Assembly (NCBI GenBank): GCA_942491735.1
Contig: CALOCN010000014.1
Span: forward strand, 2,480,001-2,544,000
Source: CALOCN01 sp942491735
GTDB taxonomy: Bacteria > Eisenbacteria > RBG-16-71-46 > JABDJR01
Reading direction: 5' to 3'
DNA length: 64,000 nucleotides
Made by a program: the position numbers and the translations under genes. The notes below the pieces were generated by a model. It was not told the origin of the DNA, ran no database searches, and saw only the letters and a program-made list of their open reading frames with translations. Shown here one piece after another: positions 42,082-50,652 of the stretch. Within the stretch, counting starts at the first letter, position 1. The number at the start of each line of letters is the position of its first letter.

Positions 42082-45000
42082 ATGAAGGAGGATGCTCGGC
42101 CCGACACCGCAGCTCAGGTCGCCCGACTCTTCGAGGAGCTCGTGGGTCTCGCGGCAAGTGTCCGGGAGGATCGCCTGCGGTCACGACCCGACCGGGACGC
42201 CCCCCTGGTCCGCGAAGTGCGGAGCCTGCTCCAGGCGCATGACGACGCCTCGGTGGCCTTCCGTCCCGGGCTCAACCCGATGCCGCGCGCCCCGCTTTCA
42301 CCTTCGGCCTCCCCGCCCGGTCCCGAGCCGGGATCCCGCATCGGGCGCTACGAACTGGAGCAGCGCATCGGATCGGGGGGAATGGGGGTGGTCTATCGGG
42401 CCCTCGACCCCCGCCTGCAACGACCGGTTGCCCTCAAGCTGCTCCCGGCCGCGTTGGGAGGCGACAGCAAGCGCCGGCGTCATCTGCTCAAGGAGGCCCG
42501 GGCCGCCGCCTCCCTGGATCACCCGGCCATCTGTACCGTGTACGAAGTCGACGAGACGGCGGACGGCCTCATGTTCATTGCCATGGCGCTCTGCTCCGGC
42601 GAGACCCTTGCCCAACGCCTCGAGCGCGGTCCGTTGCCCCGGGAGGAAGCGGTGGACCATGCCCTGCAGCTCCTGGACGGCCTGGATCAGGCGCATGCGG
42701 CCGGCATCGTGCATCGGGATATCAAGCCGGGCAACATCATGATCACCCGCGAAGGGCAGGTGAAGATCCTCGACTTCGGGATCGCGCTGCGTACCGGGAA
42801 CGACGCCACCGACAACACGCTCAGCGCCCTCGGCACCCTGCCCTACATGTCGCCGGAACAGGTGCGCGGGGAGCCGGTGGACGCACGCACCGATGTCTGG
42901 TCCTTCGGGGTGGTCCTCTACGAAATGCTCTCGGGGAGTCGACCCTTCGGGGGGGACAACATTCCGGACCTGGCCCACGCCATTCTCACCGTGACACCCG
43001 CTCCCCTTCCCGGGAGCGTGGCCGGTACCAAGCTCAATCGGATCCTCGATCGCGCCCTGTCCAAGTCGACCGGACCCCGCTACGCATCCATGCCGGAACT
43101 TCGTGGGGACCTGGAGGAAGTCCTGGACGGTACGTCGGGCGGGCCGTCACGGGAGGCCTTCCGCATTCCGCTTCGTTCGCGCCTCCCGGCCGAGTTGAGC
43201 ACCTTCGTGGGTCGAAGCGACGAGACGCGCCTGTTGGCGGAGCTTCTCCTGGAACGCCGCCTGGTGACCCTGACCGGCCCCGGGGGTGCAGGCAAGAGTC
43301 GGCTTGCCTTGCGGGTCGCACACGCGGTGGAGACCCGTTTCGAGTCCGGCGTGGCGTTCGTGCCCCTGGCTTCGGTGACCGATCCCGAGCGCGTGTACGG
43401 GGCCCTCGCCGCCGCGTTGGGAATTCCCGAGAACCCAGCGCGCCCCGTCGAGGAAACGGTGCTATCGACCCTTGCCCGCGCCAATCTCCTCCTCATCCTG
43501 GACAACATGGAGCAGTTGACCTCGGCCGCGCCCCAGGTGGCCCGTCTGCTGGCTGCCTGCGCCGGAGTCCGGATCCTGGTCAGCAGCCGGGTGGCTCTGC
43601 GTATCTCCGGGGAGCAGGAATATGTGGTGCCGCCGCTGGACGCCCCCCCGGACCGGGAAGAGAACGACGCCGACGCGCTGCGTCGCTTTCCCGCCACCGA
43701 CCTGTTCCTGGAACGGGCGCGGGACGTGCGACCGGGCTGGCAACCCACGCCACAGGACGCCCGGGCGATTCGAGCCATCTGCCGCGCCCTCGACGGGCTC
43801 CCGCTGGCCATCGAGCTGGCCGCGGCGAGGCTTCGGCTTCTGCCCCCCAGCGGCATCCTGGAGCGTCTGGGGAAACGCCTGGAGTTGCTGACCGGCGGTC
43901 CCTCCGACAAACCGGCCCGTCACCAGACCCTGCGGGAAGCGATCTCCTGGAGCACCGCGCTGCTGGAACCGCGGGAGCAGGTTCTTTTTCGGCGGCTGGG
44001 CGTGTTCCGGAGTGGGTTCACCCCGGATAGCGCGACCCGGCTCACCGCAGGTCTTGGCGAAACGATGGATGCCTGGACCGGCATCGACACCCTGGTTCGG
44101 CACAGCCTGCTCCAGCGGGACGATTCCAGCGACGAGGTGCGGTTCCGGATGCTGGAGACCATCCGCGAGTACGCCCTCGAACAACTCGAAGCGGCGGGTG
44201 AAACGCGGGCCGCCCAGCACGCGCTGGCCGACACCGTGCTGGCCTTCGCGGAACAGGCAGGGCCGCAGCTCACCGGTCCACAGCAACGGATCTGGTGCTC
44301 CCGGGTGGACGCCGAAATGGGAAACATCGAGGCAACCTTCCAGTGGGTGGTCCAGGAGGACGAGGCCCTGCTCGGTCTTCGCCTGGCCGGCGCGGTGTGG
44401 CGCTACTGGTCCATCCGGGGTCGGCTCCAGGAAGGCATGGACCACACGCGGCGTGTCCTCGCCCTTCCCGGCGCCGCCGCGCCGACCGGGGAACGCGCCG
44501 CGGCCCTCAACGCGCTCGGCACCCTGTTGCACGAGATCGGTTTCATGGCCGAGGCCATGCCGTACCTCGACGAGTGCCTGGACATCTGGAAGGCGACCGG
44601 AAACCAGGCCGGGGTGGGCACGGTGCTCAATCATCTGACCTGGATTGCCTGCAACCTCGGGGAGACCCGGCGGGCCGCGTCCATGGGGGCACGGGCCCTG
44701 GCCCTCAACCGCGCCCTGGGCGAGGAACTGGCCGAGGCGGTCGCCCTGCACAACCAGGGATGGTTCGCCCACTACACCGGGGACTATGAAGCCTCGATCG
44801 CCTTCCAGAACCGGAGCCTGATCATTCGCCGACGCCTGGGGGACGAACGGGGCGAAGCGTTCGCCCTGGTCAATCGCGCCCATGGCGAACTGGAGATGGG
44901 GCGGGTCGAGCAGGCGGGCGCCACCCTGGCCGAGGCCCTCCCGATCCTGGATCGCCTGGAGGAACGCCACATCCGGTTGTTCGGCTGGATCGTGCTGGCC

Positions 45001-45603
45001 AAGGTCGAAGCGGAACGGGGCGAAGTGGAAGCGGCGGTTCGACGGCTGGGCGAGGCCATCGCCGGTTGGCGCAAGACGGGAAACCGCATGGGGCTCAGTT
45101 TCGCCCTCCTCGCGCACGCCGCACTGTGCCAGCGGCAGGGCCTGTTGGAGTTGGCCAGCCGCAGCCTGGACGAGACGGAAACCCTGAGCGTGGACACCAT
45201 GATCCCCTGGGTGCGCACGAGCTACTGGATTCGCCGGGGTTCGCTGGCCCTGGCCCGGGACGAGGTCACGCAAGCCGTCGAGGCGCTGCGGCAGGGCATC
45301 GCCCTCGCCCAGGACGTGGGAGGCTGGGCCTTCTTCGCCGAGGCTTTCGAACGTCTCGCCCTGGCCCACGGAAAGCGGGAGCACTGGGTGCGGGCGGCGC
45401 GGTTCCTCGGCGTGGCCCAGGCGGCGCGGGAGCGGGAGAAGATCCCCCGGAGCCGGAGCCTGGAGTCGCGGATGCGGGAGTTGCGGGACTCCCTGGAGGG
45501 GGCGCTGGGGGCGGAGGAAGCGGGTCGACAGGAAGCGCAAGGCGCTGCCTGGTCGCGGGATACGGCGGTCCTCGAGGCGCACGAACCCATCACTTCCCCT
45601 TGA
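42082..45603 (+). CDS. Ser/Thr kinase-STAND ATPase-TPR regulator
   Basis: This 1173-residue protein has an N-terminal helical segment (1-85), then a complete Hanks kinase (about 90-350). The kinase has the GSGGMG loop (97-102), Lys119, HRDIKPGN with Asp213, DFG at 231 and YMSPEQ. An NB-ARC/STAND-type ATPase follows, with Walker A GPGGAGKS (399-406) and Walker B LLLILDN (about 469-475). It also has a sensor-like LVSSRVALRISGEQEY and GLPLAIELAAARLRLLP. The C-terminal half (about 700-1120) is helical TPR. It has no transmembrane helix, so it is probably a cytoplasmic signalling hub. It lies 126 bp before an AAA+ ATPase gene. Confidence 0.92.
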   Translation: MKEDARPDTAAQVARLFEELVGLAASVREDRLRSRPDRDAPLVREVRSLLQAHDDASVAFRPGLNPMPRAPLSPSASPPGPEPGSRIGRYELEQRIGSGGMGVVYRALDPRLQRPVALKLLPAALGGDSKRRRHLLKEARAAASLDHPAICTVYEVDETADGLMFIAMALCSGETLAQRLERGPLPREEAVDHALQLLDGLDQAHAAGIVHRDIKPGNIMITREGQVKILDFGIALRTGNDATDNTLSALGTLPYMSPEQVRGEPVDARTDVWSFGVVLYEMLSGSRPFGGDNIPDLAHAILTVTPAPLPGSVAGTKLNRILDRALSKSTGPRYASMPELRGDLEEVLDGTSGGPSREAFRIPLRSRLPAELSTFVGRSDETRLLAELLLERRLVTLTGPGGAGKSRLALRVAHAVETRFESGVAFVPLASVTDPERVYGALAAALGIPENPARPVEETVLSTLARANLLLILDNMEQLTSAAPQVARLLAACAGVRILVSSRVALRISGEQEYVVPPLDAPPDREENDADALRRFPATDLFLERARDVRPGWQPTPQDARAIRAICRALDGLPLAIELAAARLRLLPPSGILERLGKRLELLTGGPSDKPARHQTLREAISWSTALLEPREQVLFRRLGVFRSGFTPDSATRLTAGLGETMDAWTGIDTLVRHSLLQRDDSSDEVRFRMLETIREYALEQLEAAGETRAAQHALADTVLAFAEQAGPQLTGPQQRIWCSRVDAEMGNIEATFQWVVQEDEALLGLRLAGAVWRYWSIRGRLQEGMDHTRRVLALPGAAAPTGERAAALNALGTLLHEIGFMAEAMPYLDECLDIWKATGNQAGVGTVLNHLTWIACNLGETRRAASMGARALALNRALGEELAEAVALHNQGWFAHYTGDYEASIAFQNRSLIIRRRLGDERGEAFALVNRAHGELEMGRVEQAGATLAEALPILDRLEERHIRLFGWIVLAKVEAERGEVEAAVRRLGEAIAGWRKTGNRMGLSFALLAHAALCQRQGLLELASRSLDETETLSVDTMIPWVRTSYWIRRGSLALARDEVTQAVEALRQGIALAQDVGGWAFFAEAFERLALAHGKREHWVRAARFLGVAQAAREREKIPRSRSLESRMRELRDSLEGALGAEEAGRQEAQGAAWSRDTAVLEAHEPITSP

Positions 45604-45685
45604 CGGACAGGCCCCATGGGTTCAGTTTGACCGGTGTGCGTCCGATAACCCGGACGGTGGGGTCCACCCGAATGGGCCCGGCTCC

Positions 45686-45711
45686 GCGTACTTTTCTTGC
45701 GTACTCTTTCT
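45686..45711 (+). repeat. Tandem 13-bp direct repeat before the AAA+ ATPase gene
   Basis: GCGTACTTTTCTT (45686-45698) is followed at once by GCGTACTCTTTCT (45699-45711), identical at 11 of 13 positions. It ends 18 nt before the ATG. Each copy contains a TACTNT that could act as a -10, or the pair could be a direct-repeat operator. Confidence 0.55.
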
Positions 45712-45729
45712 GTCGAGCAAGGAGGGCCC

Positions 45730-47082
45730 ATGTCGGCAGACAACGCCCCGCAACGTTCCCCCATCCACCTGAATCTTCTCTCCGAGAACACCCCCCGTCA
45801 CGGGGTCTCGGTGGTCGAGAAGGAGGGCCACTTTCTCCTCGGCGAGATCCGGGACCTCGATCACCCGGGGCTCCACCCCGAGGAGTTGGCCAACCTCGCC
45901 CTGAAGATCGCGTTCATGGTGCCCACCTTCACCACCTCCTGGATCGCGGAGCGCATGTGCCTGGCCCACGGAGTCACCGGGGACCTGCTGGCGAAGATGC
46001 GCACCGACAAGCTGATCGAGAACCTCGGCGAGGTGGGTCATCTCGACTATCGTTTTTGCATTACGGACTCGGGCCGGGAACGAGCCCGTCGTCTCTTCGA
46101 GATTTCCGGTTACGTGGGGCCGGCCCCGGTGTCCCTGGAGGCCTATCAGGCCGTCCTGGAGTACCAGTTGGCCACCCTTCCCAAGCTGGACCCACGCACG
46201 GTCATGGATGCCCTGGAGCCGCTCGTCCTGCCCCGGACGGTCAAGGAAGTGGCCGGGTTCGCCGGAAGCTCCGGGCGCAGCCTGTTCATCTACGGTCCTC
46301 CCGGCAACGGCAAGACCACCCTCGGCCATCTCCTGCACGACGCCCTCGCGGGTGAAATGTGGGTGCCCTATGCGATCTCACTCGAGAACACGGTGGTGCG
46401 GGTTTTCGATCCGCGCATTCACGAGGAAGTTCCCCTGCCGACCATCGACGGGGAGAGCCCCGCGCATGACCGGCGCTGGATCCGGGTGCGCCGTCCGTTC
46501 GTCGTGGCCAGCGGGGAGATGACCCTGGAGTCCCTGGACCTGGGTTACACCTCCGAGCACGGCTACTACGAGATGCCGCTCCACATCAAGGCCAACGGGG
46601 GCATCTTTCTCCTGGACGACCTCGGGTTCCAGCGTTCCTCGCCCAAGGAACTGCTCAGCCGGTGGATCTTCCCGCTGGAGCGACATATCGACTATCTGAC
46701 CCTCAACACGGGTCAGAAGATCACCGTGCCGTTCCGTCAGATGCTCATCGTGTCCACCAACATGGATCCGGAAAAGGTCATGTCCCCCGCGTTCCTGCGA
46801 CGCATGGGCTACCGGCTCTACCTGGGGAATCCGAACGCCGAGGACTATGCGACCATCCTGCGCGAATACGCCGCCCGATGGAACACCTCCATCGAGGACG
46901 CGAGCCTGGAGCATCTCCTGCAACGGTACGAGAACGAGGGGCGGCCCATGCGCGCCTGCGAGCCGCGGGATCTCATCGAGCGCGCACGGGACATCTGCAA
47001 GTTCCGCAGCACCGACCTGGCGTTGACCCCGGAGATCCTGGATCTGGCCTGGACCAGCTACTTCGGGAACGCGGTAGTCTAG
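45730..47082 (+). CDS. AAA+ ATPase with N-terminal winged-helix-like domain
   Basis: This 450-residue protein has an N-terminal region whose residues 50-125 look like a winged helix (TTSWIAERMCLAHGVTGDLL with LDYRFCITDSGRERAR). An AAA+ module follows with Walker A GPPGNGKTT (189-197) and Walker B GIFLLDDLGF (291-300). Sensor 1 is LIVSTNMDPEKV and the arginine-finger region is AFLRRMGYRLYL. Such ATPases are annotated only as ATP-binding proteins in several phyla; the target is unknown. GGAGG lies 5 nt before the ATG. Its neighbour is the large kinase, and a terminator follows, so it is a monocistronic or two-gene unit. Confidence 0.85.
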   Translation: MSADNAPQRSPIHLNLLSENTPRHGVSVVEKEGHFLLGEIRDLDHPGLHPEELANLALKIAFMVPTFTTSWIAERMCLAHGVTGDLLAKMRTDKLIENLGEVGHLDYRFCITDSGRERARRLFEISGYVGPAPVSLEAYQAVLEYQLATLPKLDPRTVMDALEPLVLPRTVKEVAGFAGSSGRSLFIYGPPGNGKTTLGHLLHDALAGEMWVPYAISLENTVVRVFDPRIHEEVPLPTIDGESPAHDRRWIRVRRPFVVASGEMTLESLDLGYTSEHGYYEMPLHIKANGGIFLLDDLGFQRSSPKELLSRWIFPLERHIDYLTLNTGQKITVPFRQMLIVSTNMDPEKVMSPAFLRRMGYRLYLGNPNAEDYATILREYAARWNTSIEDASLEHLLQRYENEGRPMRACEPRDLIERARDICKFRSTDLALTPEILDLAWTSYFGNAVV

Positions 47083-47105
47083 ACCTCCGCCTGGTACAAC
47101 ACGAA

Positions 47106-47141
47106 ACGAGCGGGCTCCGTGAGGAACCCGCTCGTTTTCTT
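47106..47141 (+). terminator. Intrinsic terminator after the AAA+ ATPase gene
   Basis: ACGAGCGGGCTCC and GGAACCCGCTCGT pair over 12 of 13 positions with a GTGA loop, followed by TTTCTT. It lies 24 nt after the stop codon, and may also act for the convergent yceI. Confidence 0.88.
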
Positions 47142-47161
47142 GTCGCCGATCGGAAACGTGT

Positions 47162-47761
47162 CTACTCGCCGGTTTCCTCGGTGTGCAGGGTGGCTTCGAT
47201 CTCGAGGCTGATCGCCACGTCATCCCCGAGCATCGATCCTCCCTTGTCGAGGATCTTGTTCCACTCGATGCCGAAGTCCTTCCGGTTCACCGTGGTCGTC
47301 GCAGTGAACCCGGCGCGGGTGCCGCCCCAGGCATCGGGGCCGGCGCCGAGAAACTCCGCCTCCAGGACCACTTCCTTCTCCACCCCGCGCATGCTCAGCA
47401 TACCGGTGATGTGGAGCCTATCCCCCTTCGCCTCCACCTTGGTGCTCTTGAAGGTCAACTCGGGATGCTTCTCCACCCAGAAGAAGTCCTCGGACTGGAG
47501 ATGGCCGTCCCGCTTCTCGTTGTTGGTGTTGATGCTGGCAGCGTCGATGGTCACGTTCACCGAGGCGGCCTCGGGCTTCTCCGGGTCGAACTCGATCACG
47601 CCCGAGAAGGTGGTGAACTGTCCCGGAACCTTGCTGAAGAAGTGACGCACCTTGAAGGTCACCGCGGAGTGTGACGGGTCCACGTTCCAGGTCGCGGCCA
47701 CGGCCAGGGTGGGGGTCAACAGGACGGCGGCAAGAAGCGCCGAGGTCAATACACGTTTCAT
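47162..47761 (-). CDS. Periplasmic YceI-family lipid-binding protein
   Basis: This 199-residue protein has a signal peptide (1-23, ending AVAA) and a YceI lipocalin-like barrel. The family opening is WNVDPSHSAVTFKVRHF, with later blocks SEDFFWVEKHPELTFKST, HITGMLSMRGVEKEV and RKDFGIEWNKILDKGG. YceI proteins bind isoprenoids or polyprenyl lipids in the periplasm. It lies 14 nt after the marR stop, so it is probably in the same regulated unit. Confidence 0.93.
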   Translation of the reverse strand: MKRVLTSALLAAVLLTPTLAVAATWNVDPSHSAVTFKVRHFFSKVPGQFTTFSGVIEFDPEKPEAASVNVTIDAASINTNNEKRDGHLQSEDFFWVEKHPELTFKSTKVEAKGDRLHITGMLSMRGVEKEVVLEAEFLGAGPDAWGGTRAGFTATTTVNRKDFGIEWNKILDKGGSMLGDDVAISLEIEATLHTEETGE

Positions 47762-47775
47762 GGTCGAATTCCCTC

Positions 47776-48273
47776 TCATGGGCCGGTCGGTTCCGGGGAT
47801 TCCGGATGCACGCCGGCAAGTTCGGTCAACAGATGGATCAACTGGCGAAGCCCGGGCTCATCCAACCCCCGCGTGGCGTCGGCGATGGCCTCCGCGAGCG
47901 GGGCGTCGAGGGTCTCCAGCAGGTCAAGTCCCTCGGGCCGGATGTGCACGGTAATGACGCGGCGATCCTCGGTGGAGCGCCGCCGATCAAGAAGCCCCTT
48001 GGCCTCCAGCTTGTCCAGGAGACGGGTCAGGTTGGGGGCCCGCGTGACCATGCGACGAACGATCTCCCGTGTTTCCAACCCCCCCGGCGATCCGCGCAGG
48101 ATTCTCAGCACGTTGTACTGGGCCGGCGAAACGTCCGCCCGGCACAGGGGTGCCCGGGAGATCCGCTGGATGCGATCGGACGCCCAGGCCAGGGTCAGCA
48201 TCGCCTCGACCGGCACGGACTCGAAGGGCCGGGTCTGGCGAATGGCGTCTGTCAGGGTCGTTCTCCGGGTCAC
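47776..48273 (-). CDS. MarR-family transcriptional regulator
   Basis: This protein of about 165 residues has a winged-helix domain with VSPAQYNVLRILRGSP, recognition helix TREIVRRMVTRAPNLTRLLDKLEAKGL and wing DRRRSTEDRRVITVHI. The start is uncertain: GTG 48273 is preferred, because TTG 48309 would place codons over a palindrome likely to be an operator. It is followed by yceI and is divergent from an OmpA-like gene. It may repress both its own unit and the divergent one. Confidence 0.88.
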   Translation of the reverse strand: MTRRTTLTDAIRQTRPFESVPVEAMLTLAWASDRIQRISRAPLCRADVSPAQYNVLRILRGSPGGLETREIVRRMVTRAPNLTRLLDKLEAKGLLDRRRSTEDRRVITVHIRPEGLDLLETLDAPLAEAIADATRGLDEPGLRQLIHLLTELAGVHPESPEPTGP

Positions 48274-48287
48274 GCGAGGGATATTCG

Positions 48288-48313
48288 TTTCCCGGGAAAT
48301 ATATTCCAAGGAA
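48288..48313. promoter_or_regulatory. Double palindrome, candidate MarR operator
   Basis: TTTCCCGGGAAA (48288-48299) is a perfect 12-bp palindrome. It is followed 4 bp later by TTCCAAGGAA (48304-48313), a 10-bp sequence with 4-bp TTCC/GGAA arms. Both lie in the 90-bp region between marR and the OmpA-like gene, in locally AT-rich sequence with a TATATT that could be the marR -10. Confidence 0.65.
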
Positions 48314-48363
48314 AATGTTTTTTACGGTTGTCGGAACCCCCTCTCCCACAAGAGACTGGGGCC

Positions 48364-49032
48364 GTGAAACTCATCCTGCTCCCGCTCGTGCTTCTCGCCT
48401 TCGTCGGGCTGTGCGTCGGCGCCGCCGTCTGGCAAGCGCCCGCCGTCGAGCGGGATGTCCGCAACCGCGTGTTGGAGGCTCTGGCGGCCGAGGGAATCGA
48501 CTGGGTCGCGGTCGAGGCCGATGGGCGCGAGGTGCTCCTGAGCGGCGTCGCCCCGACCGAGCACGCCCGTTCACGTGCCGAGCAGATCGCGCGGGGAGTC
48601 GGCGGACCCCGCTCGGTCACCGCCAGCCTGGGCCTGCAGCCGCCCCCCGGGGATCCGGTGGCCCGCTGTCAAAGCGAGGTCCGGGATCTCCTCTCCCGCG
48701 GACAGATCACCTTCGCCAGCGGCCGGGCCGAGATGACACCCGAAGGGGCGTCGCGGGTGGATCGGATCCTCGAGATCCTGGCCGGCTGTTCCGAGGCGGT
48801 CATCCAGATCGGTGGCTACACCGATTCCCAGGGAGCCGAGGACGCGAACCTCGCGCTGAGCCGGGAACGCGCCCAGGCCGTCCTCGATTACCTCACCCAA
48901 CGCGGGATGGACCCGGAGCGCATCTCCGCGGTCGGCTTCGGCGAGGCCAAGCCGGTCGCCGACAATGCCACCGCGGCCGGGCGGGAAATGAACCGCCGTA
49001 TCGAATTCATCCTCTGGAAGGGCGCGCCATGA
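48364..49032 (+). CDS. BON/OmpA-domain envelope protein
   Basis: This 222-residue protein has an N-terminal membrane anchor (about 2-22) and a BON-like segment (about 30-95, including EGIDWVAVEADGREVLLSG). The C-terminal OmpA/MotB peptidoglycan-binding domain (about 115-220) has ITFASGRAEMTPEGASRVD, GYTDSQGAEDANLALSRERA and NRRIEFIL. It should link the envelope to peptidoglycan. The GTG start lacks a strong ribosome binding site. Its stop overlaps the next start (ATGA). Confidence 0.87.
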   Translation: MKLILLPLVLLAFVGLCVGAAVWQAPAVERDVRNRVLEALAAEGIDWVAVEADGREVLLSGVAPTEHARSRAEQIARGVGGPRSVTASLGLQPPPGDPVARCQSEVRDLLSRGQITFASGRAEMTPEGASRVDRILEILAGCSEAVIQIGGYTDSQGAEDANLALSRERAQAVLDYLTQRGMDPERISAVGFGEAKPVADNATAAGREMNRRIEFILWKGAP

Positions 49033-49985
49033 CCTATCTGATCGGGCAGATCCTCGTCAGCCTCGTCGGCGCCGCGCTGCTCGGCGGCCTGTTTTCCGCG
49101 CTCGCCTTCTGGCTGCTCTTCGACAAGCGTCGCCGTGAGCTGGAGCTCCGCTTCCACCGGGAGACCCGGGAACTGACCGAGGAGCGGGATCTGGCCAAAC
49201 GGGACGCCGAAGCCCAGGCCACCCGGGCGGCCAAGGCCCAGAACGCCCTGGAAAAGGCCGAGGAGTTCTTCCGTGAGCAGACCGCCGCCCTCCAGGCCGA
49301 GCGGGACGCCCTGGAGGAGGACCTCACCCGGCGCTCCCAGGAGTACGAAGCAGCCAGGGCCCGGCACGAGAAGGAGCGCGACGACCTCACCGGGGAACTG
49401 GAATCGGAACGGGCGGGGCGCGCCGAGGACGTGGCGAGCCGCGACAAGCGGATCGCGGAGCTCAACCAGTCCCTGGGCTTCGAGCGGGATCGCGCCCGCA
49501 CCAGCGAGGAGAAGCTCAACGCCCGCGTGCAGGAACTGAAACGTGTGGTCGACGCCGCCGCGACCGAACGGGAAACCGGAGCCGGAGCCTCGGAGGAAAC
49601 CCTGCAGCGGCTCGAGGACGAACTGCGCCGGGCCCAGATGCAACGGATCAACGAGGAACGTGCGGCCAAGGCCCGGATCGCGGAGCTCGAAGCGGGGCGC
49701 GTGCAGGACGCCAAGGATCACGAGGAAGCCTTCGCCTCGGCCAAGACCCGCATCCAGGAGCTCAATCTCAAGCTCGTCGAGGAACGCAAGGGATTCGACA
49801 CGAAGCGCATGGAACGGCTCCAGGAACAGTTGGCCGCGACGCGTCGGGACCTGGATGAGAAGGAGAGCACCTTCGCCGAACGCCTGCGCGGAGTGGAAGG
49901 CCTCCTGGCCAAGGAACACCGGGTACGGCGCGCGCTGGAGGCCCAGATTCGCGGCGCCGGGCTCGAGCCGGACCCCGGCGAGTAG
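49029..49985 (+). CDS. Membrane-anchored coiled-coil protein
   Basis: This 318-residue protein has one N-terminal membrane helix (about 3-32) and then about 270 residues of heptad-rich coiled coil, high in E, R, A and K. No enzymatic motif is visible. The ATGA overlap with the OmpA-like gene indicates a paired product. A role as a structural partner of the OmpA-domain protein, such as a cell-envelope tether, is an inference. Low-complexity coiled coils make distant homology unreliable. Confidence 0.75.
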   Translation: MTYLIGQILVSLVGAALLGGLFSALAFWLLFDKRRRELELRFHRETRELTEERDLAKRDAEAQATRAAKAQNALEKAEEFFREQTAALQAERDALEEDLTRRSQEYEAARARHEKERDDLTGELESERAGRAEDVASRDKRIAELNQSLGFERDRARTSEEKLNARVQELKRVVDAAATERETGAGASEETLQRLEDELRRAQMQRINEERAAKARIAELEAGRVQDAKDHEEAFASAKTRIQELNLKLVEERKGFDTKRMERLQEQLAATRRDLDEKESTFAERLRGVEGLLAKEHRVRRALEAQIRGAGLEPDPGE

Positions 49986-50018
49986 ACCGCCAACCGGGAT
50001 CTGCTTCCCACCCGGTGT

Positions 50019-50024
50019 TATAGT
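50019..50024 (+). promoter_or_regulatory. -10 element (TATAGT) for the ECF sigma gene
   Basis: TATAGT lies 31 bp before ATG 50056, with a poor -35. It gives the sigma/FecR pair a promoter separate from the upstream coiled-coil gene. Confidence 0.4.
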
Positions 50025-50055
50025 TTCGCCTCCGCTTCGTACTACCGGTATCCGC

Positions 50056-50652
50056 ATGACGGAGTTGACCCTGGAATCGCCCCACGCTCCCCTGGACCGC
50101 GACCTGCTGGTTCGCGTACAGCGCCGGAACCCGGCGGCGATGAACGTCTTTTTCGAGGCGTTCATCGACCGGGTCTATGCGTATGTGGTGGGTCTGGTGC
50201 GGGACGAGGTCATGGCCGATGACCTGGTGCAGGACGCGTTCGTACGACTGCACGGCGCCATCGACCGGCTGGACCCGGGACGCGACCCCTCCGGCTGGGT
50301 GTTCACCGTGGTGACCAACGTGGTGCGGGATCACTGGCGCTCACGCGCCCACCGGCAACGCGGGAGCATGGTCGACGTGGATGCGGCCTGGGATCTCGCC
50401 GATTCCGACACCGAGCGCCCCGACCGTCAACTGGAGGCGGGTGAGCGGGACCACTCGGTCCGGGCCGCCCTGGAACGCCTTTCCCCCGCGGACCGGGAAG
50501 TGGTCCTCTTGAAACAGTACGAAGGTCTCAAGGCACCTGAGATCGCAACCATCCTCGACGTCTCTCCCGAAGCCGTGCGCCAGCGCTATTCCCGCGCGGT
50601 GCGCCGGCTGGGCTCGGCCTACCGGGAGCTGTTCGGGGAGGAACGACCATGA
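50056..50652 (+). CDS. ECF-type RNA polymerase sigma factor
   Basis: This 198-residue sigma-70 family protein has region 2 (AMNVFFEAFIDRVYAYVVGL, DDLVQDAFVRLHG) and region 4 (RLSPADREVVLLKQYEGLKA and DVSPEAVRQRYSRAVRRL). It lacks regions 1 and 3, as ECF factors do. The stop overlaps the FecR-like gene start (ATGA), so the second product is probably its regulator. Confidence 0.93.
   Translation: MTELTLESPHAPLDRDLLVRVQRRNPAAMNVFFEAFIDRVYAYVVGLVRDEVMADDLVQDAFVRLHGAIDRLDPGRDPSGWVFTVVTNVVRDHWRSRAHRQRGSMVDVDAAWDLADSDTERPDRQLEAGERDHSVRAALERLSPADREVVLLKQYEGLKAPEIATILDVSPEAVRQRYSRAVRRLGSAYRELFGEERP

Noticed and set aside
43462..45582. A 706-codon minus-strand frame opposite the ATPase-TPR part of the large kinase
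   Set aside because: It is antisense to readable ATPase and TPR motifs and has no domain.
48069..49985. A 638-codon plus-strand frame that would extend the coiled-coil protein upstream
   Set aside because: It reads through the OmpA-like gene in another frame; the ATGA overlap at 49029 and the N-terminal membrane helix mark the real start.
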